From positions 1 to 64,000 of the forward strand of contig CAIJNL010000011.1 of NCBI GenBank assembly GCA_903822005.1: a stretch of DNA of 64,000 bases. The letters run 5' to 3'. The stretch comes from an uncultured Nitrospiraceae bacterium (GTDB taxonomy: Bacteria; Nitrospirota; Thermodesulfovibrionia; Thermodesulfovibrionales; Dissulfurispiraceae). Below the pieces are notes generated by a model. It had not been told where the DNA came from and searched no databases. It saw only the letters and a list, made by a program, of their open reading frames with translations. This document shows, in pieces, positions 8,893 through 16,887 of this stretch (position 1 is its first letter; every line of letters starts with the position of its first letter). Made by a program: the position numbers and the translations under genes.

Positions 8893-9660
8893 CTAAGGAA
8901 TACAACAGTCGTCAAGTATCTTGTAAAGCGCTTTGACGGATACGGCATCTTCGGGAAGCTCATAAACAGGCTTACCCTTGAGATCAAATTCATAGATCAT
9001 CCCGTCATTCGGCACCAAGCCGGCAACAAATAGCCCGGCTTTTTCAGCCTCTTTTTTCAGCTCTTCGCCCTCGCCTGAAACTACTCTATTAATGATCAAG
9101 GCACGTTTTTCGACGCTCAGTTTCAGCTCGTCCACCAGTTCATTGATCCTCTTTGCGGTCAGAATGCCTTTCATGGTAGGGTCGCTGACAGTAATTAGCA
9201 GATCGACCTTATGCGTCGTGCGCCTGCTGAGATGCTCCATACCCGCTTCGTTGTCGATCACGACGTATGAGTAAGTTTCAGAGAGCTTGTCGGTATATTT
9301 CCTGATTATGTTGTTGGCAGCGCAATAACAGCCCGTGCCCTCGGGCCTGCCCATTACAAGCAGATCAAAACCCTTGGCCTCAATCACGGACTGCTGGACC
9401 TCATAATCGAACAGCTGCTCCATGGACATGCCGCCGGGCCTGTCCGCCCCGCTCTTTATGGTGTTAAGCGATTCCTCACGCATCCTGCCGACTGTATTGC
9501 AGACAGCCACCCCAAGGGCTTCGTTCAGGCAGGAATTGCTGTCTGCATCAACGCCAAGCACGGGCTTGCGACGTTTACTGACTAGATACTTGATCGTAAG
9601 CCCGGCAAGGCTCGTCTTTCCTGTGCCGCCCTTGCCTGCAAATGCTATTGTGTATGCCAA
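8893..9660 (-). CDS. cooC: CODH nickel-insertion accessory ATPase
   Basis: A MinD/ParA-type P-loop ATPase that matures the nickel cluster of CO dehydrogenase or the ACS (the AcsF/CooC family). 255 residues. The deviant Walker A GKGGTGKT is at residues 9-16; the metal-binding CxC expected of CooC appears as GTGCYCAANN near residue 112; switch and NTP-site residues are seen in VVIDNEAGMEH. The start is TTG at 9660, right after GGAGGACTCA. It leads the ACS cluster but is separated from acsE by a repeat element. With no cooS here, it may serve the A-cluster of AcsB or a CODH encoded elsewhere. Confidence 0.92.
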   Translation of the reverse strand: MAYTIAFAGKGGTGKTSLAGLTIKYLVSKRRKPVLGVDADSNSCLNEALGVAVCNTVGRMREESLNTIKSGADRPGGMSMEQLFDYEVQQSVIEAKGFDLLVMGRPEGTGCYCAANNIIRKYTDKLSETYSYVVIDNEAGMEHLSRRTTHKVDLLITVSDPTMKGILTAKRINELVDELKLSVEKRALIINRVVSGEGEELKKEAEKAGLFVAGLVPNDGMIYEFDLKGKPVYELPEDAVSVKALYKILDDCCIP

Positions 9661-9723
9661 TGAGTCCTCCGTAAATACTGCCAGACTAAAACAACTGCAT
9701 CCGGCGCACTAGTTTTCTTTCCA

Positions 9724-9868
9724 GACGGCAAGGGTGCCGGATCGAAAGCGCGGTGTCCGCCTTTGGGTCTCCCAATCTGATCAATATATTCTGCGTTCTT
9801 TGATTACTGCGCTTACCATGGATACCAACAATGATTCAGCGCGCCGAGATACGGACACACTTGTCGTC
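9724..9868. repeat. Long-hairpin repeat, copy A
   Basis: A 145-nt imperfect palindrome between gph and cooC. The left arm starts GACGGCAAGGGTGCCGGATCG and the complement of the right arm starts GACGACAAGTGTGTCCGTATC; pairing continues through GCGCG. The middle contains GGTGTCCGCC, TTGGGTCTCC, ATATTCTGCG and GATACCAACAAT, nearly all shared with copy B. Four members are in this window. Confidence 0.8.
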
Positions 9869-9888
9869 AGAATACTCGCTTACACAAT

Positions 9889-10539
9889 TTATTCTGCAAG
9901 CCTCTTTATTATCGGCAGAATATCAGGAAATTTGTCGACCATAAAATGGGCATGTTTCAGCTCATGGATCGGCCTGTAACCATATGTCACAGCGATGGTC
10001 TTTATGCCTGCGGCCAACCCCGCATCGATATCATAATTGCTGTCGCCGACTATGACCGCCTCAGAAGGCTTGATGCCATATTTGGCAAGCACTAACTGGA
10101 TAGGCACCGGGGAAGGTTTCTTGTCAGGGGCCGTGTCGCTGCCCGAAACATAATCAAAATATTTAGCTATGCCCAGCGCCTGCAGCACGCGGACCGACAT
10201 CATCTCCCTCTTGTTCGAGACAATTACTTTCTTATACCCTTCAAGGGCCTTAAGCGTCTCTTCAACACCGGGATATAGAGGTGTATTGTCAACCAGATGG
10301 GCCTCGTAATATTCACTGAAGCGGCTGACGATCGGCGCCGGGTCAGCCTGCACATTCTCGGCGGCCATCAGCTTGTCAAAGAGCTTCGAAATGCCTTCAC
10401 CCACAAGGGTGATAGTGCGCTCAACACTGACAGGCTTGATGCCCGTGCCCTCTATCGCGTAATTGATCGCTTTGCAAATGTCCATGCTCGAATTTATAAG
10501 GGTGCCGTCAAGATCGAAGATTACCATTTTTATTTTCAT
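9889..10539 (-). CDS. gph: HAD-family phosphatase (phosphoglycolate phosphatase-like)
   Basis: A soluble haloacid dehalogenase-superfamily phosphatase of 216 residues. Motif I is FDLDGTLINS (nucleophile Asp near residue 9), motif II is VIVSNK, motif III is the Lys in KKPSPVP, and motif IV is VGDSNYDIDAG. The four-helix cap between motifs I and II is the type found in Gph, PpaX and related enzymes. Phosphoglycolate is the likeliest substrate, but pyrophosphate or other small phosphates are possible. It is flanked on both sides by the long-hairpin repeats, so operon membership with cooC is doubtful. Confidence 0.8.
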   Translation of the reverse strand: MKIKMVIFDLDGTLINSSMDICKAINYAIEGTGIKPVSVERTITLVGEGISKLFDKLMAAENVQADPAPIVSRFSEYYEAHLVDNTPLYPGVEETLKALEGYKKVIVSNKREMMSVRVLQALGIAKYFDYVSGSDTAPDKKPSPVPIQLVLAKYGIKPSEAVIVGDSNYDIDAGLAAGIKTIAVTYGYRPIHELKHAHFMVDKFPDILPIIKRLAE

Positions 10540-10600
10540 GGGATATATTAATTGATCTTAAGGCGAAACCTCAACGCCTCGCATTTTACCTGGATGTGCC

Positions 10601-10741
10601 GTCAATGGTGATCGGATCGACAGCGCGGTGTCCGCCGTTGGGTCTCCCGCATAGATACATATATTCTGCGTTATTTCAGAACCGGCATTGATTGTTGATA
10701 CCGACAATAATTCAGCGCGCCGAGATCCGGTTGCCATTGAC
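10601..10741. repeat. Long-hairpin repeat, copy B
   Basis: A 141-nt imperfect palindrome. The left arm is GTCAATGGTGATCGGATCG, then CAGCGCGGTG; the complement of the right arm is GTCAATGGCAACCGGATCTC, then GGCGCGCTG. The inner part closely matches copy A, while the outermost ten bases are unrelated to copy A yet still pair with each other. It lies between gph and the polA 5'-nuclease gene, next to copy D. Confidence 0.8.
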
Positions 10742-10774
10742 GACGCCAAGATGAATTCAAATTTTAATACTTGT

Positions 10775-10924
10775 AGACCGGCAAGGGCACCCGCCTCTTG
10801 TCTCGCTGAATAAGCTCATTTCACACTAATAACCGCATTACCTAAAAGGCGCACAATCCTGTTGAATGATCAGAATCGCAAGGAAGGTCACACCGAGACA
10901 TCGAGTCGGGTACCCTTACCGTCT
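10775..10924. repeat. Long-hairpin repeat, copy D
   Basis: A 150-nt imperfect palindrome. Left arm AGACCGGCAAGGGCACCCG then CTCTTGTCTCG; complement of right arm AGACGGTAAGGGTACCCG then ACTCGATGTCTCG. Judged by the inner segment, it is inverted relative to copy C. It ends about 15 nt before the likely -35 box of polA. Confidence 0.75.
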
Positions 10925-10939
10925 CAACATTGGTGCTTC

Positions 10940-10968
10940 TTCTGCCTCATGACCGCTTCTGTTATAAT
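10940..10968 (+). promoter_or_regulatory. polA promoter with perfect -10 box; possible leaderless start
   Basis: TATAAT at 10963-10968 is preceded by a weak -35 TTCTGC at 10940-10945 (17-nt spacer). The ATG of the 5'-nuclease gene is at 10975, exactly where transcription would start. No Shine-Dalgarno sequence lies in the six bases between. The mRNA may therefore be leaderless. Confidence 0.6.
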
Positions 10969-10974
10969 CAGACT

Positions 10975-11895
10975 ATGAACTTATACCTCATCGACGGCCA
11001 TTCGTACTTCTACCGGGCCTTCCATGCCATCAAAAACCTGAGCAATTCCAAAGGCTTCCCGACAAACGCGATCTTCGGATTCACCAATATGCTCTTTAAA
11101 ATGATCCGCGACAAGAAGCCTGATGCGGTTGCCATAGTGCTAGATTCGCCTGTTCCTACCGGCAGGCACAAGCTTTATGATCAGTACAAGGCGCAGAGAC
11201 CAGAGATGCCGTCGGATCTTGTGCTCCAGATGCCCGAGATAAAAAAAGTAATAGAAGCCTTCAACATTCCCTCAATCGAAATGCCTGGTTTTGAGGCCGA
11301 TGACATCATCTGCACAATGGCCAAAAAAGCCGCCGCCCAGGGTGTCAATGTCTTCATCCTCACCGGCGACAAGGACATGATGCAAGCGGTCGAAAACAAC
11401 GTAACGATCTACGACCCGATGAAAGAAGTCATTATCGACAGGGCCGCTGTTATCGAAAGATTCGGGGTGCCGCCCGAACGGGTCGCAGAGATTATGGCGC
11501 TCACCGGCGATGCTGTCGACAATATTCCGGGAGTAAAAGGGATCGGGGAAAAGACCGCCAAAGAACTGCTTTCCGATGTAAGCCTCGACGATCTGCTTGA
11601 ACATCCTGACAGGATAAAGAACGAACGCATAAGAAAAATGATAGCCGAAGACATGGATATCATCAGGCTGAGCAAGACACTCGCTACAATCAATTTCGAT
11701 CTGCCGGTCGATGCGGACATGAAGGCGCTTGCCTCGCGGGCCCCTGACTGGCCTGCCCTGCTGAATATATTTTCGGAATTCGAATTCACAAGCCTGATTA
11801 AAATGATGCCCTCGGATGCCCACAAGCAGCGCGCCGATTACTTTACAGTCAGCAGCAGGGAAAGCCTCGAAAAGTTTCTGGGGTTGAAGGCATGA
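10975..11895 (+). CDS. polA: DNA polymerase I, 5'-3' exonuclease part (split polA)
   Basis: Removes RNA primers and flaps in DNA replication and repair. About 306 residues from ATG 10975 (a TTG start at 10930 is possible but lacks support). Metal-binding motifs are intact: LIDGHSYFYRA, FEADDIICTMA, LTGDKDMMQ, and the helix-hairpin-helix GDAVDNIPGVKGIGEKTA. The last ~20 residues (DYFTVSSRESLEKFLGL) resemble the beginning of the polymerase I 3'-5' exonuclease domain, so the break is inside that domain rather than between domains. The stop codon overlaps the next gene (ATGA). A genuine gene fission or a single-base error could explain it. Confidence 0.9.
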   Translation: MNLYLIDGHSYFYRAFHAIKNLSNSKGFPTNAIFGFTNMLFKMIRDKKPDAVAIVLDSPVPTGRHKLYDQYKAQRPEMPSDLVLQMPEIKKVIEAFNIPSIEMPGFEADDIICTMAKKAAAQGVNVFILTGDKDMMQAVENNVTIYDPMKEVIIDRAAVIERFGVPPERVAEIMALTGDAVDNIPGVKGIGEKTAKELLSDVSLDDLLEHPDRIKNERIRKMIAEDMDIIRLSKTLATINFDLPVDADMKALASRAPDWPALLNIFSEFEFTSLIKMMPSDAHKQRADYFTVSSRESLEKFLGLKA

Positions 11896-13697
11896 AACAG
11901 AGATCGCTATTTGATGAAGTCGATACCGCGCCCTCTCCGTCGCCTGAAGGAAGACCGGCGGACAAAATCGAAAACGCCCGGCCTATACGGGAGCTCGCCT
12001 ATGACATAGAATCAACAGGCAAGAATCCGGTTTCGAATATAGCTGTCGGTATCTCGTTCTGCAAAGAAAAAGGTGCTGCCTGCTATGTGCCTGTACGCCA
12101 TACGGCAGGACCGAATATTCCCGACGCATTTACTGTTGTGAAGCCGGTGCTTGAAGACGGGGGCATCGCGAAGATTGGCCATAACCTGAAGTATGACATC
12201 CTGATCCTGCGCAAAGAAGGGATCCATGTGGCAGGAAAACTTTATGACACCATGCTCGCCTCATACCTGCTGAACCCCAACAGGACAGAGCACAGCCTCG
12301 AATCTGTCGGCCTGGAATACCTGCATCACAAAAAGAGGGCATTCACGGAAGTGCTCGGAAAGAGAGAGACCTTTGCGGATGTGCCGGTGGATGAGGCCAC
12401 GCCTTATGCCGCGGAAGATGCCGCACTCGCCTGGGAGTTAAGGGGTATGCTCTTTGACATGCTTGAGGCCGAGGGGCTCGCGACGCTCTATTCCGACATC
12501 GAGATGCCTCTCATCTATGTGCTGGCTGATATTGAGCAGAACGGCATCAAGGTGGATACAAAAAGGCTTGAAGAGCTTTCAAAAGAACTTGAGCTGGAAC
12601 TCGATGCGCTCCAGTCAAAAATCTACAGCCTTGCGGGAGAGGAATTCAACATCAACTCGCCGAAGCAGCTCGGCAGGATTCTGTTTGATGTGCTGAAGCT
12701 GAAACCGGGAAAGAAGACGAAAACAGGTTTTTCGACGAACGTGGATGTCCTGGAGGAACTTGCCAAGAGCCATGACCTGCCAGCCGAGATCCTGAACTAC
12801 AGGACCTATTACAAACTCAAAACTACCTACGTTGACGCCCTGCCCAAACTTATCAACGAGCAGACGGGCAGGATACATACATCCTTCAATCAGACAGTTA
12901 CCGCCACCGGCAGGCTCAGCAGCAGCGATCCGAACATGCAGAACATCCCTGTGCGCGGTGAATGGGGCACAAAGATACGTGAGGTATTTATTGCAGAGAA
13001 AGGCAACGTCCTTGTTTCAGCCGACTATTCCCAGATAGAGCTGCGGATACTCGCCCACCTCTGCGGGGATGAAGGCCTGATAGCGGCCTTCCGCAACAAC
13101 ATCGATATTCACACGAGGACCGCCTCGGAGATATTCGGAGTGCCTGTTGAGGAAGTGGACATAGAACAACGGCGGGTTGCCAAGACGGTAAATTTTGGCG
13201 TCATCTACGGCATGAGCGCCTTCGGTCTCTCAGAGGCGCTGGGCATACCTGCCAAAGAGGCCTCCGCTATAATAGACCACTATTTTGCGCGCCACAGGGG
13301 AGTGCAGGATTACATGGAGTCCACCCTTGAGACCGCCCGTGCTGACGGGTATGTAAAGACCCTTCTCGGCAGAAAACGGCCCATTCCCGAGATCCACAGC
13401 CCGAACAACAACATCAGGATGCAGGCAGAGCGGATGGCCATCAACTCACCAGTGCAGGGGTCAGCTGCTGACCTGATAAAGATCGCCATGATAAGAATAT
13501 GGAAACGGCTGAAGGATAGCACGCTGAAGACCAGGATGATACTGCAGATACATGACGAACTGCTCTTTGAAGTGCCTGAAGCGGAGCTTGATATAATTTC
13601 CAAAATGATACGGGAAGAGATGGAAGGCGCGCTTACCCTTTCAGTGCCGCTGCATGTAGAAGTGGGCCATGGACGCAACTGGTCCGAGGCCCACTGA
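11892..13697 (+). CDS. polA: DNA polymerase I, proofreading and polymerase part (Klenow-like)
   Basis: A family A DNA polymerase of 601 residues lacking the 5' nuclease, which is encoded by the overlapping upstream gene. Proofreading residues are present: YDIESTG (Exo I), GHNLKYDIL (Exo II), YAAEDAAL (Exo III). Polymerase motifs are present: A, SADYSQIELRIL; B, RRVAKTVNFGVIYG; C, QIHDELLFEV. The first residues MKQRSLFDEV contain QRSLF, resembling the QLSLF-type peptide that binds the beta sliding clamp; a Pro/Ser-rich linker follows to about residue 25. The two parts together (~907 residues) equal a normal Pol I. Translational coupling is likely. Confidence 0.95.
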   Translation: MKQRSLFDEVDTAPSPSPEGRPADKIENARPIRELAYDIESTGKNPVSNIAVGISFCKEKGAACYVPVRHTAGPNIPDAFTVVKPVLEDGGIAKIGHNLKYDILILRKEGIHVAGKLYDTMLASYLLNPNRTEHSLESVGLEYLHHKKRAFTEVLGKRETFADVPVDEATPYAAEDAALAWELRGMLFDMLEAEGLATLYSDIEMPLIYVLADIEQNGIKVDTKRLEELSKELELELDALQSKIYSLAGEEFNINSPKQLGRILFDVLKLKPGKKTKTGFSTNVDVLEELAKSHDLPAEILNYRTYYKLKTTYVDALPKLINEQTGRIHTSFNQTVTATGRLSSSDPNMQNIPVRGEWGTKIREVFIAEKGNVLVSADYSQIELRILAHLCGDEGLIAAFRNNIDIHTRTASEIFGVPVEEVDIEQRRVAKTVNFGVIYGMSAFGLSEALGIPAKEASAIIDHYFARHRGVQDYMESTLETARADGYVKTLLGRKRPIPEIHSPNNNIRMQAERMAINSPVQGSAADLIKIAMIRIWKRLKDSTLKTRMILQIHDELLFEVPEAELDIISKMIREEMEGALTLSVPLHVEVGHGRNWSEAH

Positions 13698-13713
13698 TCA
13701 AACAAAAAAGCAG

Positions 13714-14262
13714 TTAGTCGTTATCAGCCTGTAAATGTTTCAGCACCACATCGTCCAACCTTATACGCACTTCGATTTTGTTATCATCCCTGAGCAGATA
13801 AGTGACATGAAAAAGTTCTTCGGAGCCCAAAAAGCCCCGCCTGTAAAGTGTACTTATCTCATAACCTGCGATACTGCCGTCGGGCGCCAGAATGGCCCTT
13901 GATCCCGGCCTTAAGAATTCGGAGTGCCTGTTTACGAAATCAAAAGCCGTCTGCATGGCCGTTTTTGCAGGCACCCCTCTAAAAGTACGGTATTCGAAGT
14001 CAGGCCTGTATATGTCAAAGGCATACTTTCCGCGATCGGGAACGAGTATCGCAAATGTTGCATAGTCCTCTGAATTGTTCGCGCCATATTTTATTACGGT
14101 ATACGTCCCTTCAGGCAAAGTGCCGCCAAATGCCTGGTCCTTGAGGGTCGCTTTATATGTTGCACAGGCGCCGCACAAAATACTGGCCATAAGTATAACA
14201 GCAAGAACCGCAAATGGCCCTTTCACCGCTTTCAATTTTAAATGCGTTAAGTACTTGCCCAT
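13714..14262 (-). CDS. Putative lipoprotein, function unknown
   Basis: About 182 residues from the ATG at 14262, chosen because GAGGAGGCAGTTCAAG sits just before it. A positively charged N terminus and a hydrophobic segment end in SILCGACAT, a plausible lipobox. The mature part is mixed alpha/beta and rich in charged residues (for example TYTVIKYGANNSEDYATFAIL and IEVRIRLDDVVLKHL). I do not recognise the family. It lies convergent with polA and alone, divergent from the MTHFR-like gene. Confidence 0.65.
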   Translation of the reverse strand: MGKYLTHLKLKAVKGPFAVLAVILMASILCGACATYKATLKDQAFGGTLPEGTYTVIKYGANNSEDYATFAILVPDRGKYAFDIYRPDFEYRTFRGVPAKTAMQTAFDFVNRHSEFLRPGSRAILAPDGSIAGYEISTLYRRGFLGSEELFHVTYLLRDDNKIEVRIRLDDVVLKHLQADND

Positions 14263-14489
14263 CTTGAACTGCCTCCTCTTCTTTTGTATGCTCCATGTCA
14301 TGTCCGGGTGTCCGTAACCCTCTTCCTGTCTGAATTATACTCCTTTTGCCTGAGCCGACAAAATCGTTTTCAGGTCTCAAGCCGCACTCGCGGCGCCTCC
14401 ACGCTAAATCACAGGAAGCTTTATGGTATAATTCAAATCTTGACTGTTAAAAGATTGCGGTCCCGGAAACGGGATTTAAAAATGATATC

Positions 14490-15419
14490 ATGACACTAAA
14501 AGAAAAAATACTGAATAAAATCCCGGGTATAATCACCTACGGGCTTACCCCGCCCAAACAGGGGCATCCTGCGGAAAAGGTCCATGAGATTGCCGGCAGA
14601 CAGACCGACCGTGTAAACGGCCTGCCCCTTGACGGACTCGCCCTTTACGACATACAGGATGAGGCTGACCGGATATCCGACGAGAGACCTTTCCCGTTTA
14701 TCCATACAATCGACCCGCAAGTCTACAGTGAAGAATATCTCAGCGGGATCGAAGTCCCCAAGATCATATACCGGGTCGTCGGAAAGTATACCAGGGAGCA
14801 GATGACCGGATGGTTCAACTCGACCGGTAAAGGTGATAACTTTGCCGTGTTTGTCGGGATTTCAGCGGACAACCAGAATGTAAAACTCACCCTGCCTGAA
14901 TGCTATGAACTGCGCAGGCAGATCAGGCCTGACATGCTTTTGGGGGGAGTAATCATACCTGAACGCCACCAGCTGCTCAAGGATGAGCACCTGCGCGTAA
15001 GAGGGAAGATGGACAGCGGTTGTTCTTTCTTCATTTCCCAGATCGTATATAATGCCGAGGCATCAAAGGACTTTTTATCGGACTACTATTACTACTTCGC
15101 AGAAAACGGCCTGGAGCCGACGCCGCTTATCTTCACCATCGCGCCCTGCGGCTCGCTCAAGACGCTCGAGTTCATGAAATGGCTTGGTGTGAGCGTTCCA
15201 AAATGGCTCGAGAATGATCTGAAGAAATCGCACAGCATACTCGACAAATCAGTGCATTTAAGCCTCAACATCTTCAGGGAACTGCTGGATTATTGTTCAG
15301 AAAAGGATATCCCTGTCGGCTGCAATATCGAAAGCCTTGCCATAAGGAAGGACGAGATAGACGCTTCCGTCTATCTTGCGAATGAAGTAAAAAAGATATT
15401 TGCCGAAAAGGGTTTCTGA
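14490..15419 (+). CDS. Methylenetetrahydrofolate reductase-like protein
   Basis: A 309-residue TIM-barrel protein resembling the MTHFR family, which reduces methylene-THF to methyl-THF, the step that feeds AcsE. Supporting stretches are DGLALYDIQDEADR, FAVFVGIS, LLGGVIIPERH, GCSFFISQIVYNAE and FTIAPCGSLKTLEFMKWLG. Where E. coli MetF has FEFFPPK, this protein has YGLTPPK, so the catalytic Glu is replaced by Gly. It may be a divergent reductase that needs a partner, or a relative with another task. A possible -10 TATAAT lies at 14427-14432. No MetV or other folate gene is adjacent. Confidence 0.7.
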   Translation: MTLKEKILNKIPGIITYGLTPPKQGHPAEKVHEIAGRQTDRVNGLPLDGLALYDIQDEADRISDERPFPFIHTIDPQVYSEEYLSGIEVPKIIYRVVGKYTREQMTGWFNSTGKGDNFAVFVGISADNQNVKLTLPECYELRRQIRPDMLLGGVIIPERHQLLKDEHLRVRGKMDSGCSFFISQIVYNAEASKDFLSDYYYYFAENGLEPTPLIFTIAPCGSLKTLEFMKWLGVSVPKWLENDLKKSHSILDKSVHLSLNIFRELLDYCSEKDIPVGCNIESLAIRKDEIDASVYLANEVKKIFAEKGF

Positions 15420-15426
15420 CGCAGCC

Positions 15427-16377
15427 TCAGGCCTTCAGGCGCTTCTCTTCCGCGGGAAGCCCTATCCACAAACACTTCCTGTAGAGGTCCCCGGCTGCCA
15501 GCAGGCGTACAACCAGAACAGCAATGATCATGCGCGTCACGAATATCCAGGTCAAGCTGCCTCCCACTACGGCGAACAGCACAGTGTCTTCTATCATCGC
15601 GTGCGCCAGGCATATAAATACCGTGATAAGACAGGCATCTTTGTGGCTCAATCCCTGCTTTTCCTTGAACTGATAAAAAAGTGCGGCGCCATAGGTTATA
15701 CCAACCAGAAATCCTACAATCCAGGGGGCCGTTGCCTTTCCGCTGATGCCAAGGCTTGAAGGAATAAAGCTCACACGCTCCCTGAATTTGTCAGCGCCTT
15801 TCCACAAAGAGATCAGTTCATAGCCAAAAGTGATCGAGAAGATGATGCCGACTATCTGCACCGAGGTTATGCCGATCTGCACCAAAACTCCGGTCCATGT
15901 AAACGGCTCGCCCTGGTGGGCCGCGGCAAGCGCGACGGTTCCGCCTATCTCGGGCATGATCAGATTAAGGACAATCCCGGCGGTAAAGGCCACAACTATG
16001 CGGAAGAGGGCTATACCTATAGTGGCCATCCGCAGGTTGGTCAGAATACCGGTTTCCACAAAGAGGCTGTGGGCAATGCCGAGCACAACACCGAGGATAG
16101 TTATCTGGCGGCCCGTGAGTTCGATAGCGGACACAGTAGCGAGCGATGCGTAAATGGTGTTGGTGAAGCCGACCAGAAGGGTGATCGCGGCTTCTCCGGG
16201 CAGGCCTATAATGGACATCAGCGGCGCGAAGACGGGGGCAAGGAGATCGAGTACCCCGAACTGTTTAAGCAGCACAGTAAGAATGGAAAGCGGTATAAAG
16301 ACCTTGAGCATCAGCATCGAAACCGTGAAGGTCGGTTTCAGCGAGCCAAGGAATGCATTTTTAATATTGTTAATCAT
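15427..16377 (-). CDS. Nucleoside-recognition (Gate) domain membrane protein
   Basis: A polytopic inner-membrane protein of 316 residues with about eight hydrophobic segments. Conserved-looking polar turns within membrane segments (LVGFTNTIYASLA, GIAHSLFVETG, LAHAMIEDTVLFAVVGGS) are typical of the nucleoside recognition/Gate domain found in NupC-type carriers and in SpmA/SpmB. The substrate is unknown. It is the last gene of a six-gene minus-strand set (CBS, tsaE, nadK, UDG, HIT, this), 30 nt after the HIT gene. Confidence 0.7.
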   Translation of the reverse strand: MINNIKNAFLGSLKPTFTVSMLMLKVFIPLSILTVLLKQFGVLDLLAPVFAPLMSIIGLPGEAAITLLVGFTNTIYASLATVSAIELTGRQITILGVVLGIAHSLFVETGILTNLRMATIGIALFRIVVAFTAGIVLNLIMPEIGGTVALAAAHQGEPFTWTGVLVQIGITSVQIVGIIFSITFGYELISLWKGADKFRERVSFIPSSLGISGKATAPWIVGFLVGITYGAALFYQFKEKQGLSHKDACLITVFICLAHAMIEDTVLFAVVGGSLTWIFVTRMIIAVLVVRLLAAGDLYRKCLWIGLPAEEKRLKA

Positions 16378-16407
16378 TGGCAGATGGATGGTATACGGAT
16401 TATATCT

Positions 16408-16887
16408 TCAACTCTGATTGAAAACCGGACACAGCTTGTCGTAGGTATCGAGTATATGCTCTGGTATTACGCGTGTCTCGCCCGAAACGGTCATGAAGTT
16501 CGTATCTCCAACCCAGCGCGGAACTATATGAATGTGCACATGTTCCTCTATACCCGCGCCGCCTGCCTTGCCGAGATTCAGGCCGATATTGAAACCCTCG
16601 GGATGAAAAATACCGAGACATTCGACCGCTCTGCTGACAGTATTGATAAGCTCCAGCCGCGTCTCGTCATCGAGCCCTGTCAAAGATGACTCGTGGGCAT
16701 AAGGAACAACCATCAGATGCCCGTTGTTGTAAGGATATTTATTCATCATGACAAAGACTTTCCTGCCCCTGTAAAGGACCAGATTGTCCCTGTCGTTCTG
16801 CATGGCCGGACCGACACATAATATGCAGTCTTTTCCCTTGCGCGAAACAATATATTCCATTCGCCACGGGGCCCATAGTGCCTTCAT
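16408..16887 (-). CDS. HIT-family nucleotide hydrolase/phosphorylase
   Basis: 159 residues from the ATG at 16887 (MKALWAPWRMEYI), the usual start of the bacterial Ap4A-phosphorylase-like HIT proteins; longer upstream readings run into the previous gene. A zinc-site cysteine pair is at CILC near the N terminus, and the histidine triad is EHVHIHIVPRW. Likely splits diadenosine polyphosphates or AMP conjugates in the cytoplasm. Its start overlaps the stop of the uracil-DNA glycosylase gene by four bases. Confidence 0.88.
   Translation of the reverse strand: MKALWAPWRMEYIVSRKGKDCILCVGPAMQNDRDNLVLYRGRKVFVMMNKYPYNNGHLMVVPYAHESSLTGLDDETRLELINTVSRAVECLGIFHPEGFNIGLNLGKAGGAGIEEHVHIHIVPRWVGDTNFMTVSGETRVIPEHILDTYDKLCPVFNQS

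Noticed and set aside
9734-9979. Short plus-strand frame across hairpin copy A
   Set aside because: The sequence is explained by the repeat's palindromic structure and it runs into gph on the other strand.
10558-10749. 63-codon minus-strand frame in hairpin copy B
   Set aside because: Falls entirely in the repeat; the frame is not kept in copy A.
9724-10924. Integron attC sites as explanation for the long hairpins
   Set aside because: attC-type GTTRRRY/RYYYAAC ends are absent, the genes between them are housekeeping genes in mixed orientation, and no integrase is seen.
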